Origin: Caulobacter zeae
GTDB lineage: Bacteria > Pseudomonadota > Alphaproteobacteria > Caulobacterales > Caulobacteraceae
Assembly: GCF_002858925.1 (NCBI RefSeq)
Contig: NZ_PJRS01000022.1
Span: forward strand, 186,001-250,000
Length of the DNA stretch: 64,000 nt
Direction of reading: 5' to 3'
Shown: positions 19,618-27,800 of the stretch, in pieces
How the letters are laid out: each line of letters starts with the position of its first letter
Numbering within the stretch: position 1 is the first letter of the stretch
Notes under the pieces: generated by a model
Told to the model about the DNA's origin: nothing
The model's input: only the letters and a program-made list of their open reading frames with translations
The model's database searches: none
Program-made: the position numbers and the translations under genes

Positions 19618-20481
19618 TCAAATTAGCGCCTGCTGACGCTCCAGAGCACGCGGCACGCCCTTCGTTCCGATCAGCAGTTCCTTCGCCGGTGCAGCCGTGC
19701 CGCCCCCGCCCACCGAGTAGACGGTGTCGACCGCCTCGATCTCAGCCCAGGCGAACGCGGTTCGCATCTCTCGGACGTCATTGATCGAGAGTAGGAACTT
19801 GCCCTGGATCCCCACCAGCACGTCGGCCAGGCGCTGGAAGTCGGCTCGGCTGAACAGTTCGTTTCCATAGTCGTCTTCGCTGCCCCAGTAAGGCGGGTCG
19901 AGATAGAAGAGCGTGCCCCGACGGTCGTACCTCGGGATGAACTCTGACCAGTCCAGGTTCTCAATCACGACGCCAGCGAGACGATCGTGGATACGCTGTA
20001 GGCGCGGCTCCAGCCGGCGAAGGTCGAAGTTGTGGGGCTTGATCGGATCGACGCCGAAGCTGCGCCCCTTGACCTTGCCGCCAAAGGCCAGGGTCTGGAG
20101 ATAAAGGAACCTGGCCGCCCGCTCGATGTCCGTCAGGTCGTGCGCTGTGGCCGCCTTCAAACGATCGAACTCGAGGCGCATCGCAGGCCGCCAGCGGAGC
20201 TCCCGCAGCAGCGCTGCCGGGTGGGCCCGCAGCACCCTGAACAGGTTCACCACATCGCCCGACACGTCGTTGATGACCTCGACGCCGGGCCTGACCGCCC
20301 GACGCAGGAACACGCCCCCCATGCCGGTGAAGGGCTCGCAGTAGGCTTCATGCGGCGTCGCCGCCAGGATCTGGCAGATCCGCTTAGCCAGGTGGCGCTT
20401 GCCGCCGATCCACGCCGCAGCAGGCTCGGCCGGGACGACGGGCACAGCTGGCGGGACTAGAACATTTTGAGAACATTTCAT
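19618..20481 (-). CDS. D12-class DNA adenine N6-methyltransferase (Dam-like)
   Basis: A 287-residue enzyme. The order of motifs is that of Dam-type methylases: WIGGKRHLAKRI near residue 24 (motif X), EPFTGMGGVFLRR (AdoMet-binding motif I), a recognition region in the middle, and YLDPPYWG (catalytic motif IV, DPPY). ATG 20481 has CGGAG about nine bases upstream. There is no restriction gene beside it, so it is an orphan enzyme that may protect phage DNA or alter host methylation. It is the first gene of the prophage and reads toward the tRNA. Confidence 0.92.
   Translation of the reverse strand: MKCSQNVLVPPAVPVVPAEPAAAWIGGKRHLAKRICQILAATPHEAYCEPFTGMGGVFLRRAVRPGVEVINDVSGDVVNLFRVLRAHPAALLRELRWRPAMRLEFDRLKAATAHDLTDIERAARFLYLQTLAFGGKVKGRSFGVDPIKPHNFDLRRLEPRLQRIHDRLAGVVIENLDWSEFIPRYDRRGTLFYLDPPYWGSEDDYGNELFSRADFQRLADVLVGIQGKFLLSINDVREMRTAFAWAEIEAVDTVYSVGGGGTAAPAKELLIGTKGVPRALERQQALI
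19751..19765. repeat. Prophage palindrome, variant centre
   Basis: GCGAAC-GCG-GTTCGC inside the methylase gene: both six-base arms are perfect, but the centre is GCG instead of CCG/CGG. Possibly a weak member of the family. Confidence 0.4.
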
Positions 20482-20628
20482 TTGAGAAGGCTCCGAGTGG
20501 CGAGTATGAGTCCGCGCCCCGGGATGGGGCGGACAGGCCGTCGGCGATCGACGGCGGCACGTGACGGGGGAGCTACCCGTCGGTTCGGCGCGTTGACGCG
20601 CGCCTGACCCCGCCCTTTCGGCCGGGGA

Positions 20629-21054
20629 ATGGAATTGTCAGCGGAGGCGATCGTGGGCGGACCGAGCCCGAACCGCGTCAGCCCGCCGGCGTCGCCGCTG
20701 GCGGCTCTGACGGTGACGGAGATGCACGCCAAGCGCTGGACGGTGCGCAGCCGCTGCAGGCGGTGCGGCTTGACCTTGAAGGTTCACCTACCGTCCGTGA
20801 TCCGCGTGCTCGGGCCCGACGCCGTCCTTTGGGGACGCACCTTCCGATGCCAGCGGGTCGATGACGGCTTCGCCTGCGCCGGCGACACCGGCTACACCGC
20901 CCAGACCATTCGCCATGGATCTTGGGTAGGGCTTCGAGCCGCAACCGCCCGTGAGATCCAGCTAGCCCATGCAAACCGCGCCACCGCCGCCTACGACGCC
21001 TACCGGGGCCGTGAGCCAACAGGCTTCGACGGAAAGCCTAGCGGATCGACCTAG
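20629..21054 (+). CDS. Small Cys-rich protein, possible zinc ribbon
   Basis: A 141-residue protein of unknown function. It has four or five Cys arranged as CRRCGL, then FRCQR and FACAG, which could form a zinc-binding treble or ribbon. The C-terminus is a charged helix (REIQLAHANRATAAYDAYRG). Codon use is host-like, in contrast with the next gene. It is divergent from the methylase. No function assigned. Confidence 0.6.
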   Translation: MELSAEAIVGGPSPNRVSPPASPLAALTVTEMHAKRWTVRSRCRRCGLTLKVHLPSVIRVLGPDAVLWGRTFRCQRVDDGFACAGDTGYTAQTIRHGSWVGLRAATAREIQLAHANRATAAYDAYRGREPTGFDGKPSGST

Positions 21055-21100
21055 GGTGGCGCCAGAACCCGATTCGTCAGTTATAATCAACTCCAGGCCG

Positions 21101-22591
21101 ATGCTTCGACCACGACAAGGCGACATTCCGCTAGAGCACGAAAAGAATTATCGGAGTATCGCAGCCCCACCATCGACAACAATAGGCGATCAACAGAAAC
21201 TGGCGCTTCTGGAGAAATATATCAGAATGAAGACGATAGCCACAGTAAACACTTACCTACCATCTATTGATGGATATATCGAATATTCGTCGGATGAATC
21301 CCTTAGAGACTTCGACATTATAATTTTTAATCCGACTCTACCGTATGAAGAGCGCGTCAATTTCTCTGGTGGCGGATCTTGCGTGAGCATAGAAGGCTGG
21401 AGGCGGCTATCATCCGCCATGAACCACTGGTCTAGTGAAATATCTCACGCCCTCAGCGCCGGAAAAACAATATTTGTCCTACTTGCAAAGAAGACTATAG
21501 ATGAAGGCGCCACACACGTAACAACTCCATCAAAAGGAAATAGACAATACAGCACGACGCAATTTAATAATTATCAATCTATACCGATAGATTTGAAAAT
21601 TAAAAATGCCACTGGAAAGATTTTTAGCCCCGTAGATAGCATCCTTAAGCCTCTTTATGAGGAACTGAAGCACATTTCTTCATATAGAGTAATAATCGAA
21701 CAAGCAGTCGGAAAGAAGGCGTTCGCCGCCAAAGATGGCTCCTCTGTAGGTGCGATAATAGAATTCGGCCCAAAGAAGGGCCACATCGTACTTATACCGA
21801 ATATAGAATTGGAATCGTTCGAGGATGACGATGATGGCGAGTGGACAGAAGAGTCTGTTCAAAAATCAATAAGGCTCGTTAATCAGATAATTGCACTGGA
21901 CAAAAACTTAAGAGAAACCGGCGGAAAAAGCCCAGCGCCTGAATGGCTCAGCGATGTAAAAAAGTCGAAAGCGCTAATATCTCTTGAGGACGACAGGAAA
22001 TCTCTCACTGAACAAATCAACGCTTTAAATAACTCCATCGCTTCAATTGACGCGGAAATATCGAATATTAATGATATTTCCGACCTTCTCTTCGAAAATG
22101 GCCCCCGGTTGGAGGCAGCAATAGAAAGGTGCCTTATCTCGTTGGGGTACACGGTCGAAAATTTTCGCAAGGGTGATTTCGAGATCGACCACCTCATCAC
22201 GTCACCGTCGGGATTTCGAATGATAGGAGAATCCGAGGGCAAGGACAGCAGCGCGATTGATATATCGAAATTCAGACAGCTGGAGAACAATATAAACGAA
22301 GATTTTCAGCAGGATGACGTGATAGTTCCGGCGAAGGGCATACTTTTTGGAAATGGCTTCCGGTTAACGAAGCCTGAGTCTCGCCCCGAACAGTTTACTC
22401 AAAAATGCCTCACCAATGCCGCCAGATTAGGAACAGCGCTAGTCCGAACCGCTGACCTTTTCCGTATTTCAACGCACCTCCTCGATAAGCCTGATGACGA
22501 AAAATTTAAGGCGAGCTGCAGATCGGCCATAGAGACCACGGCTGGAGGGGTAGTTGATTTCCCGCCGCCTTCCATATCTGAGATAGATTAG
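21101..22591 (+). CDS. Low-GC accessory protein with a possible PD-(D/E)xK nuclease end
   Basis: About 496 residues from ATG 21101. ATG 20969 (540 residues, overlapping the previous gene) and ATG 21227 are alternatives; none has a clear ribosome site. Base composition and codons (many ATA, AAA, TTA) are unlike everything around it, so it was probably acquired from elsewhere. Residues near the start (DFDIIIFNPTLPYEER, then HWSSEISHALSAGKTIFVLL) look like an alpha/beta domain. A Glu/Asp-rich middle leads to a coiled coil. The last domain has LEAAIERCLISLGYTVE, then EIDHLI and GESEGKDSS, a spacing like restriction-endonuclease-fold D...ExK sites. Phage or host defence is a fair guess, not proven. 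Confidence 0.7.
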   Translation: MLRPRQGDIPLEHEKNYRSIAAPPSTTIGDQQKLALLEKYIRMKTIATVNTYLPSIDGYIEYSSDESLRDFDIIIFNPTLPYEERVNFSGGGSCVSIEGWRRLSSAMNHWSSEISHALSAGKTIFVLLAKKTIDEGATHVTTPSKGNRQYSTTQFNNYQSIPIDLKIKNATGKIFSPVDSILKPLYEELKHISSYRVIIEQAVGKKAFAAKDGSSVGAIIEFGPKKGHIVLIPNIELESFEDDDDGEWTEESVQKSIRLVNQIIALDKNLRETGGKSPAPEWLSDVKKSKALISLEDDRKSLTEQINALNNSIASIDAEISNINDISDLLFENGPRLEAAIERCLISLGYTVENFRKGDFEIDHLITSPSGFRMIGESEGKDSSAIDISKFRQLENNINEDFQQDDVIVPAKGILFGNGFRLTKPESRPEQFTQKCLTNAARLGTALVRTADLFRISTHLLDKPDDEKFKASCRSAIETTAGGVVDFPPPSISEID

Positions 22592-23133
22592 CGCCCGAGG
22601 CCGAGCGCAGCCTGGCGGGGATACCATCCACGCCAGGCCTTCACTTCTGCAACGCAGGCGTTGAAGGCGGCGGCGTTGACGAGATCGTTCGCGGCGAGGT
22701 CAGAGAGGACCAGGCCGGTATCGGCGTCGACGGATCCACCGGCGGCGGGGGGAACGACGGACAGACCAGCGCCGGCCGCGTCGCGCAGGCGGACATAGCC
22801 GTCAGGGACAACGCAGCGGCGATCAGCTTCAGCCGTGACATAGGCAGGCACCTTTTCTTTCAGTTGAGCGGTAAGAGCGGCGATGCGGCCTTGGGCGGCC
22901 GCCAGTTCGCCCGCGACGTCGGCCGAGATCTCGACGCCGCCTTTTTCGACCTTGGCCACGACCTTGGCGGCCTTGGCCGCGCGCCTGACCTCGGCGGCCT
23001 TTGCGGCCTCGATGCCGTCGCCTCGGCCAACCAGGTAGCCGCCGGCGACCAGGCCAAGCGCGACGAAGCTGGCCTGCACCAAGCCAGCCGCCCAGCGGAC
23101 GCCTACGGGGATGGAAGCGACCGGCCCGGTCAC
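22588..23133 (-). CDS. Spanin-like (Rz-type) lysis protein
   Basis: A 181-residue protein whose GTG overlaps the endolysin stop (GTGA). One membrane helix lies near residues 13-35 (AAGLVQASFVALGLVAGGYL), followed by an Ala/Lys/Glu-rich coiled coil (about 45-90), then a YVTAEADRRCVVPDGYVRL segment seen in Rz-type inner-membrane spanins of proteobacterial phages. The place after holins and endolysin supports a role in disrupting the outer membrane. It meets the low-GC gene tail to tail with a four-base overlap. Confidence 0.68.
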   Translation of the reverse strand: MTGPVASIPVGVRWAAGLVQASFVALGLVAGGYLVGRGDGIEAAKAAEVRRAAKAAKVVAKVEKGGVEISADVAGELAAAQGRIAALTAQLKEKVPAYVTAEADRRCVVPDGYVRLRDAAGAGLSVVPPAAGGSVDADTGLVLSDLAANDLVNAAAFNACVAEVKAWRGWYPRQAALGLGR

Positions 23134-23660
23134 GCGACTTGCTCCCAGGCGTTGCCGGTCATCAAGCCCTTGGACCGCTTGGCGACGATCTTGGAGCAGA
23201 CCTCGGCCCGCGTGATCTTGCCGTCGCGGTTGAAGTCCAGGCCCGCGTTCTGGATGTAGAGCTTGGGCCGCTTCGCATCGGCCTTGTCGAAGACCACGTA
23301 GTCGTCGGTTCGGCCGATCATCCCGGGCCAGAGGATCGCGCCGTAGACGTCGCCCAGATTCTTCAGCCTGAAGGCCCACGGCTTGAAGTAGCGGTGGACC
23401 ACCGTCAGCTGTTCCTCGGCCGTCATGGCCGCGAGGGTGGTCGTGGTCGTGCCCAGGGCGGCCGCCGTCGACGGCATGAACTGGATCAGGCCGGTCGCCC
23501 CACTGCCGGCGGCGTTGCGGATGTCCGGCCGGAAGGTCTCGGCGGTCTCGAAGGCCATGCAGGCCATCAGGTCGCTGGGATCGATCCCCAGCTGGGCGGC
23601 GATCTGAAGAACGCGCAGCCGAAAGGCCGCGCTCACCTTGGCGCCCCAAGCGAGTTTCAT
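23130..23660 (-). CDS. Phage endolysin, SLT-like, with EF-hand loop
   Basis: A 176-residue lysozyme/transglycosylase-type enzyme. The catalytic Glu is probably E38 in CMAFETAETF; GATGLIQFMPSTAAALG follows, the classic Gly-Leu-x-Gln-Phe-Met strand of the SLT fold. No signal peptide, so it needs a holin. Residues 142-153 (DFNRDGKITRAE) match every ligand position of an EF-hand calcium loop (D1, N3, D5, G6, I8, E12), which is unusual in an endolysin. It sits between holin candidates and the spanin-like gene. Confidence 0.88.
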   Translation of the reverse strand: MKLAWGAKVSAAFRLRVLQIAAQLGIDPSDLMACMAFETAETFRPDIRNAAGSGATGLIQFMPSTAAALGTTTTTLAAMTAEEQLTVVHRYFKPWAFRLKNLGDVYGAILWPGMIGRTDDYVVFDKADAKRPKLYIQNAGLDFNRDGKITRAEVCSKIVAKRSKGLMTGNAWEQVA

Positions 23661-23684
23661 TGTCTGTCTCCGATGTATGGAAAG

Positions 23685-23699
23685 GCGAACCGGGTTCGC
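23685..23699. repeat. 15-bp prophage palindrome, copy 1
   Basis: GCGAAC-CGG-GTTCGC, exact. This copy is intergenic, between the endolysin and a holin candidate. Confidence 0.85.
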
Positions 23700-23702
23700 G
23701 GA

Positions 23703-23990
23703 TCAGGGCCGAGGCGGCGCCTGACGATGAAGGTTGATGAGCATGACGCTCGCGGCCACGCCCGCGCCGACAAGCACCATGGCTTCCCGGGCGGTGGCGT
23801 GGCCGTGGCCGCCGGCGATCGAGAGCACCGACAGGGCGCAGACCACCGAGAAGGCCAGCAGGGAGGCCCAGACCCTGGCCGGCGCGCTGCACCAGCTGTC
23901 GAAGGCGGGCTTGAGCATGTAGGCGCGCAGGGCCAGGCAAACGCTGGCCACCGAGCCCCCCAGGACGGCGACGATGTCTTCCCCCGTCAT
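23703..23990 (-). CDS. Small membrane protein, holin candidate
   Basis: A 95-residue protein with two or three membrane segments (IVAVLGGSVASVCLALRAY; VWASLLAFSVVCALSVLSIA; AMVLVGAGVAASVMLINL). The ATG overlaps the previous stop. Size, topology and position next to an endolysin suit a holin or antiholin, though there is no diagnostic motif. Confidence 0.65.
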   Translation of the reverse strand: MTGEDIVAVLGGSVASVCLALRAYMLKPAFDSWCSAPARVWASLLAFSVVCALSVLSIAGGHGHATAREAMVLVGAGVAASVMLINLHRQAPPRP

Positions 23991-24337
23991 CAGCCGCCTC
24001 CCAGCCTATCGGCCTGACCTTCGGCCCATCGCAGGGCCTTGGGAAACAGCAGCGGCAGAAGCTCCCAGCCAAAGACGCCGAAGGCGAAGGCGATGAGGCC
24101 CGCGTCCTGGAGCGTGGGCCAGGGGATCAGTGCGACCAGGCGGCCGGCGAAGACGGCGGTCAGGATCAGGCCCGAGGCCGCGGCGCCGGCGAGGTTGGCC
24201 AGGACCAGCAGGCCGTCACGAAAGGTGATTGTCGCGCCGGACCTCAGTCGAATGGCGAAGAGATAGAGCCCGTAGAGGCACGCCCCGCCCACGGCCATGC
24301 AGTATCGCCCGAATAGTTCGGGGTCTTTCCAGGGCAT
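23990..24337 (-). CDS. Small membrane protein, holin candidate
   Basis: A 115-residue protein with about three hydrophobic helices (YCMAVGGACLYGLYLFAI; LLVLANLAGAAASGLILTAV; LIAFAFGVFGWELLPLLF) and a charged C-terminal tail. It is translationally coupled to the next small membrane gene (ATGA), giving a holin/antiholin-like pair ahead of the endolysin. Confidence 0.65.
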   Translation of the reverse strand: MPWKDPELFGRYCMAVGGACLYGLYLFAIRLRSGATITFRDGLLVLANLAGAAASGLILTAVFAGRLVALIPWPTLQDAGLIAFAFGVFGWELLPLLFPKALRWAEGQADRLGGG

Positions 24338-24394
24338 ATCCCCCTCCTATGGTGAAAAACGGCGGAACAAGCTGCGCCGCTCAGCGTTAGTTGG

Positions 24395-24455
24395 AGGTGT
24401 CATCCCCTTTGACACCTGAAGCCCTGGCCGCCAGCCCCCAGGCGGCCAGGGCTTC
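24395..24455 (-). terminator. Two tandem hairpins between tail and lysis genes
   Basis: The first has an eight-base-pair stem (AGGTGTCA/TGACACCT, 24395-24417, seven-base loop). The second has a perfect 15-base-pair GC-rich stem (24418-24432 with 24441-24455, eight-base loop). They are one base apart end to end. Neither has a strong T run, so termination is partial at best. They may protect or process the late mRNA between structural and lysis genes. Confidence 0.6.
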
Positions 24456-24461
24456 TTCACG

Positions 24462-24557
24462 TCACGGCGGCGTGCCGTTGGCGTATTGCAGAACGAAATC
24501 CTGCGACCAGCGCGCGCCAGTACGCACAGCCGCCAGGGGTGTCGTGATCCGCACCAC
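24462..24557 (-). CDS. Tiny tail-region ORF (31 residues)
   Basis: GTG 24557 follows the previous stop directly (TGAGTG). The peptide includes ARWSQDFVLQYANGTPP and then stops. Many phage baseplate or receptor-binding proteins begin with a similar W-x-x-x-F...Y.NGTP strand, so it may be the remaining start of a longer tail protein. It may equally be a genuine short protein. Confidence 0.4.
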   Translation of the reverse strand: MVRITTPLAAVRTGARWSQDFVLQYANGTPP

Positions 24558-24881
24558 TCAAGCCTCCTCTGTCGGGCTATCGGCCGCGTCCGCCAACGCT
24601 AGCTGCGGTGCCACGTCGGCGGCCCAGACGCTGATGACGGCGTCGATCTGGCGCGCGAGGACGTCGGCGTTCACGGACAGGCGGCCCGACGGCCAGGTCA
24701 CAACCGCAGCCTTCAGCGCCCCTGACAGGGCCGGCAGGGTGTAGGACCCGCCCTCAAAGATGGGCCGGGCGGCGCCGTAGCGCAGGGCGACGGCTTGCGC
24801 CGCCTCCAGCGCCTGGGCTGCGGCGCGCCGCGCCAGTTCGGCCGCAAGGTCCTCTTGCGGCACGGTCGATAGATCGGTCAT
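24558..24881 (-). CDS. Small tail-fibre-region protein, unknown
   Basis: A 107-residue Ala-rich, mostly helical protein (MTDLSTVPQEDLAAELARR, then a strand with YTLPALSGALKAAVVTW). It lies 17 bases after the tail tip gene. Small proteins here are often tail-fibre chaperones or assembly factors, but no motif proves this. Confidence 0.55.
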   Translation of the reverse strand: MTDLSTVPQEDLAAELARRAAAQALEAAQAVALRYGAARPIFEGGSYTLPALSGALKAAVVTWPSGRLSVNADVLARQIDAVISVWAADVAPQLALADAADSPTEEA

Positions 24882-24898
24882 CCGATTGTTCCTTGTTG

Positions 24899-27800
24899 TC
24901 AGGGAGTGCGCTGCACGCGCAGCTCGGCGTGAATGCCGTTGCCGGTGATGGTCGGTCCGCTGTTGCGCCACATGCGCAGCGCGTAGCGGACAGTTCCATT
25001 GAGGGTCCGCTCAGGCAGTCGCATGAATGCGTCCATCGGCTCGCTCGACTGGATGTCGAGAAGCCCACCGCCGCTGTCTTCGATGGTCAGCAGGCCTGAC
25101 GCGCGCACGGCCGTCGACCCGCCGGCGGTCGTCTGCTCGACGATTTCCCAGCCGCCCGACCAGGTGCCGGTCGTCGACAGGGCGCCGGCCATTTCCTGTG
25201 TGATCAGGAACTTGGCCTCGACGAGATCGCTGGCCGCGACGCCCGACAGGTCGAGCTGAACCGCGAGCGCATGCGTGCCGGTGTTCGGCGCCAGGTTGGA
25301 CTGCTGCCCATACCGGCCGGTGACGGCATCGGGATTGCCCGCCCCCGTGCCCAGCTCGGCCGTGCCGTAGTAGACCTTGCCGTCCGTCGCGAGCGCGAAG
25401 TGGCCGTTGACCTTGGTCATGCTGACCACGCTGGTGGCGCTGGGCCCGAACCACCAGACCAGGTCACTCGACGATCCAAAGCCTGGCCCGAGCGTCAGAC
25501 GCTTGCCCGCTACGTCGATGGAGACCGGAGCGCCGAAGAACACTTCGCCGCCGACGATCTTCAACACGTCGATCACGACCCCGCCAACCGTGTTGGCCAG
25601 CGAAATCGCCTTGGCGACCATGCGGATCAGCGAACCGCCCTCGTCGGCGACGACCTCGACCTTGGCCTCTTCCGATCCGCTGGACGCCGTCAGCTTAAGC
25701 CAGGCCACGACGCGCCCCTGAACGGTCGTCATCGCCGATTGCAGCAACCCGGTCGCGGCGCGCAGGCCGCCGAAGCTGGCCGTGGTCGAGGCGTCATAGG
25801 TGCTGATCGCCTGGTTCGCGTCGGCCAGGCTTTGGGCGATGGCCTGGCTCTTGGCCACCTGCACTTCGCCAGTCGGGCTGGTGAAGCGGGCGTCGGTCGT
25901 CGTCTGGTACGACGCGAACGAGGCCGACAAGGTCGAGTACGCCGTCAGCGCCGTGGAGGCGTCGGCCTGGGCGGCGCGAACAGCGGCGTCAACCGGATAG
26001 ACGTCAGCCACCTGGATATCGATCGTCTTGGCCGAACGACCGCTGGCGTAGCCGTCCCAGGTGGCCATGGCATAGAAGGTCACGACGACTGGCGAAGGCA
26101 CGGCGACCTTCTTGGTGAACCGTCGATACCCCGGGCCGCCCGCGCCGATCACACCGCCGTTGTCGGGGTCGACGCCGCAGTCGATCCGTCCGATCTCGCC
26201 GCCGGGATACGAGGCCAGGAGGCCGCAGCCGCGCCAGTCGCCCGACGTGACCATGGCCTGGAACTCCAGGATCCAATCACCCGGCGTCAGGACGACGCTC
26301 TGCACGATCCCATACATCTGGGTCGCCGCCGTCGACCAGCGGGGGGCGTAGCGGCCTCCTGGTGCGGGTTGGCGTGTGGCGGCCGCGCCGTTGAGGTACT
26401 CGCTCCAGCCGTCGGGAATGCCCGCCGCCGCCGTGTACGCCCCGAACCGAGCGTTCGCGACGACGGAGTCTCCCTGCTGCATGGAGACGCCGACGCGGTT
26501 GGTCAGCACGGCCAGGCTGCCGTCGGTCGCAGCTTGCGCCAACTCCAGGCTCGCTGTGCGCGCCAGGCTGTCTTTGGCGGTCGACAGGTCGTTGAACGGT
26601 AGGGCGACCGCGCCCTGATTGACCATCACGTATGAGAAGGTCGAGTTCAGGTGGCCGTTGGGCACGGCGTAGCAGATCTGGAACCCATCGGGGACCTGAC
26701 CCGCCACGGTCGCCGGTACCGTGACGCCCTTGAGTTCGGCGCGCTTGGTCCAGCTCATCACGCCGGTGTCGAGGAACACCTCCGCGCTGTTGCCCAGCTG
26801 AATACCAGCGCGCGTCCAGGTGAAGAACACGAACGCTCGGGCAGAACCGAAGCTGCCGCCCGGGTCGCCTTGCAGGCCCAAGCTCCACACGTCGCCAGGA
26901 CTGGTCCCGTGGATCTCCGAAAGCAGGACCCGCGTGGCGCCGCTGGTGTTCGCCACCGCACCAAAGTACGGGCCGTATCGCGGATCGTTGCCGACCACGA
27001 AGCCTCCCGACGGCGCGGTCCAGTAGCGCAGGGCCTGAGGATCGGCGGCATTGCCGTTCCTAAGCGCGTTGGCGACCACGCGGCGGCTGGCCTCGAGGTC
27101 GCCGATACGGGCCACCGCCGCGGCGTTCTGGGCCGTACGCAGGGCGACCTCGTCGGTCAGTCGCGCATCCGCGCCGTCCGCCTGGACCTCGACGTCGGCC
27201 AGGCGCTGGATCACGCCGGTTCCTGGCGTCTGAAGCAGAGCCAGGGCCTGGCCCGACGCTATCGACGCGGCCTGCGTGGCAGCATCGACGGCGGCGATAG
27301 CCGGCTGCACCGACGCGCCGGCGTCAGCGATGATCTGGGCCGGGGTCTTGCCCTCGACCGTCCCCGCGTCGACGCCACCGACTTCGACTTCGCCCAAGTC
27401 GGTCCCGGTCCCCCCGTTCTCGACCCCGGTGGCCGTGATGTATCGCAGTCGGACCTGGTATCTGGCTCCAGCCTCCACCCCGGTGACAACCAGTCGGACC
27501 GCCTTCGCGGAGAAGGTCTGGGACTGCCAATCTCCATAGGTCACAGGAGTGGTAGCGAAGATCCGCCGATAGTCGACGACGATCGAAACAGCCTCATAGA
27601 GATCCGCTTCGCCTTCCACGACGATCGCGGGAAGCGCGCCATCCGAGCCAGCCAGTTGGCCTGCCACGACTTCGAATGCCCCCTCCCCCGGCAGAGGAAC
27701 AACCGCCGGGTTATAGGAGGTGAGCTGTCGGGGGATGGGTGGGTCGTTCACCTGGCCAAGCGCATAGCTGTGCTTGGCGTCGGTCTCGGTCCGCATCGTC

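Noticed and set aside
26430-26465. CGAAC-CGAGC-GTTCG in the tail tip gene
   Set aside because: The five-base centre is out of register with the 15-bp motif.
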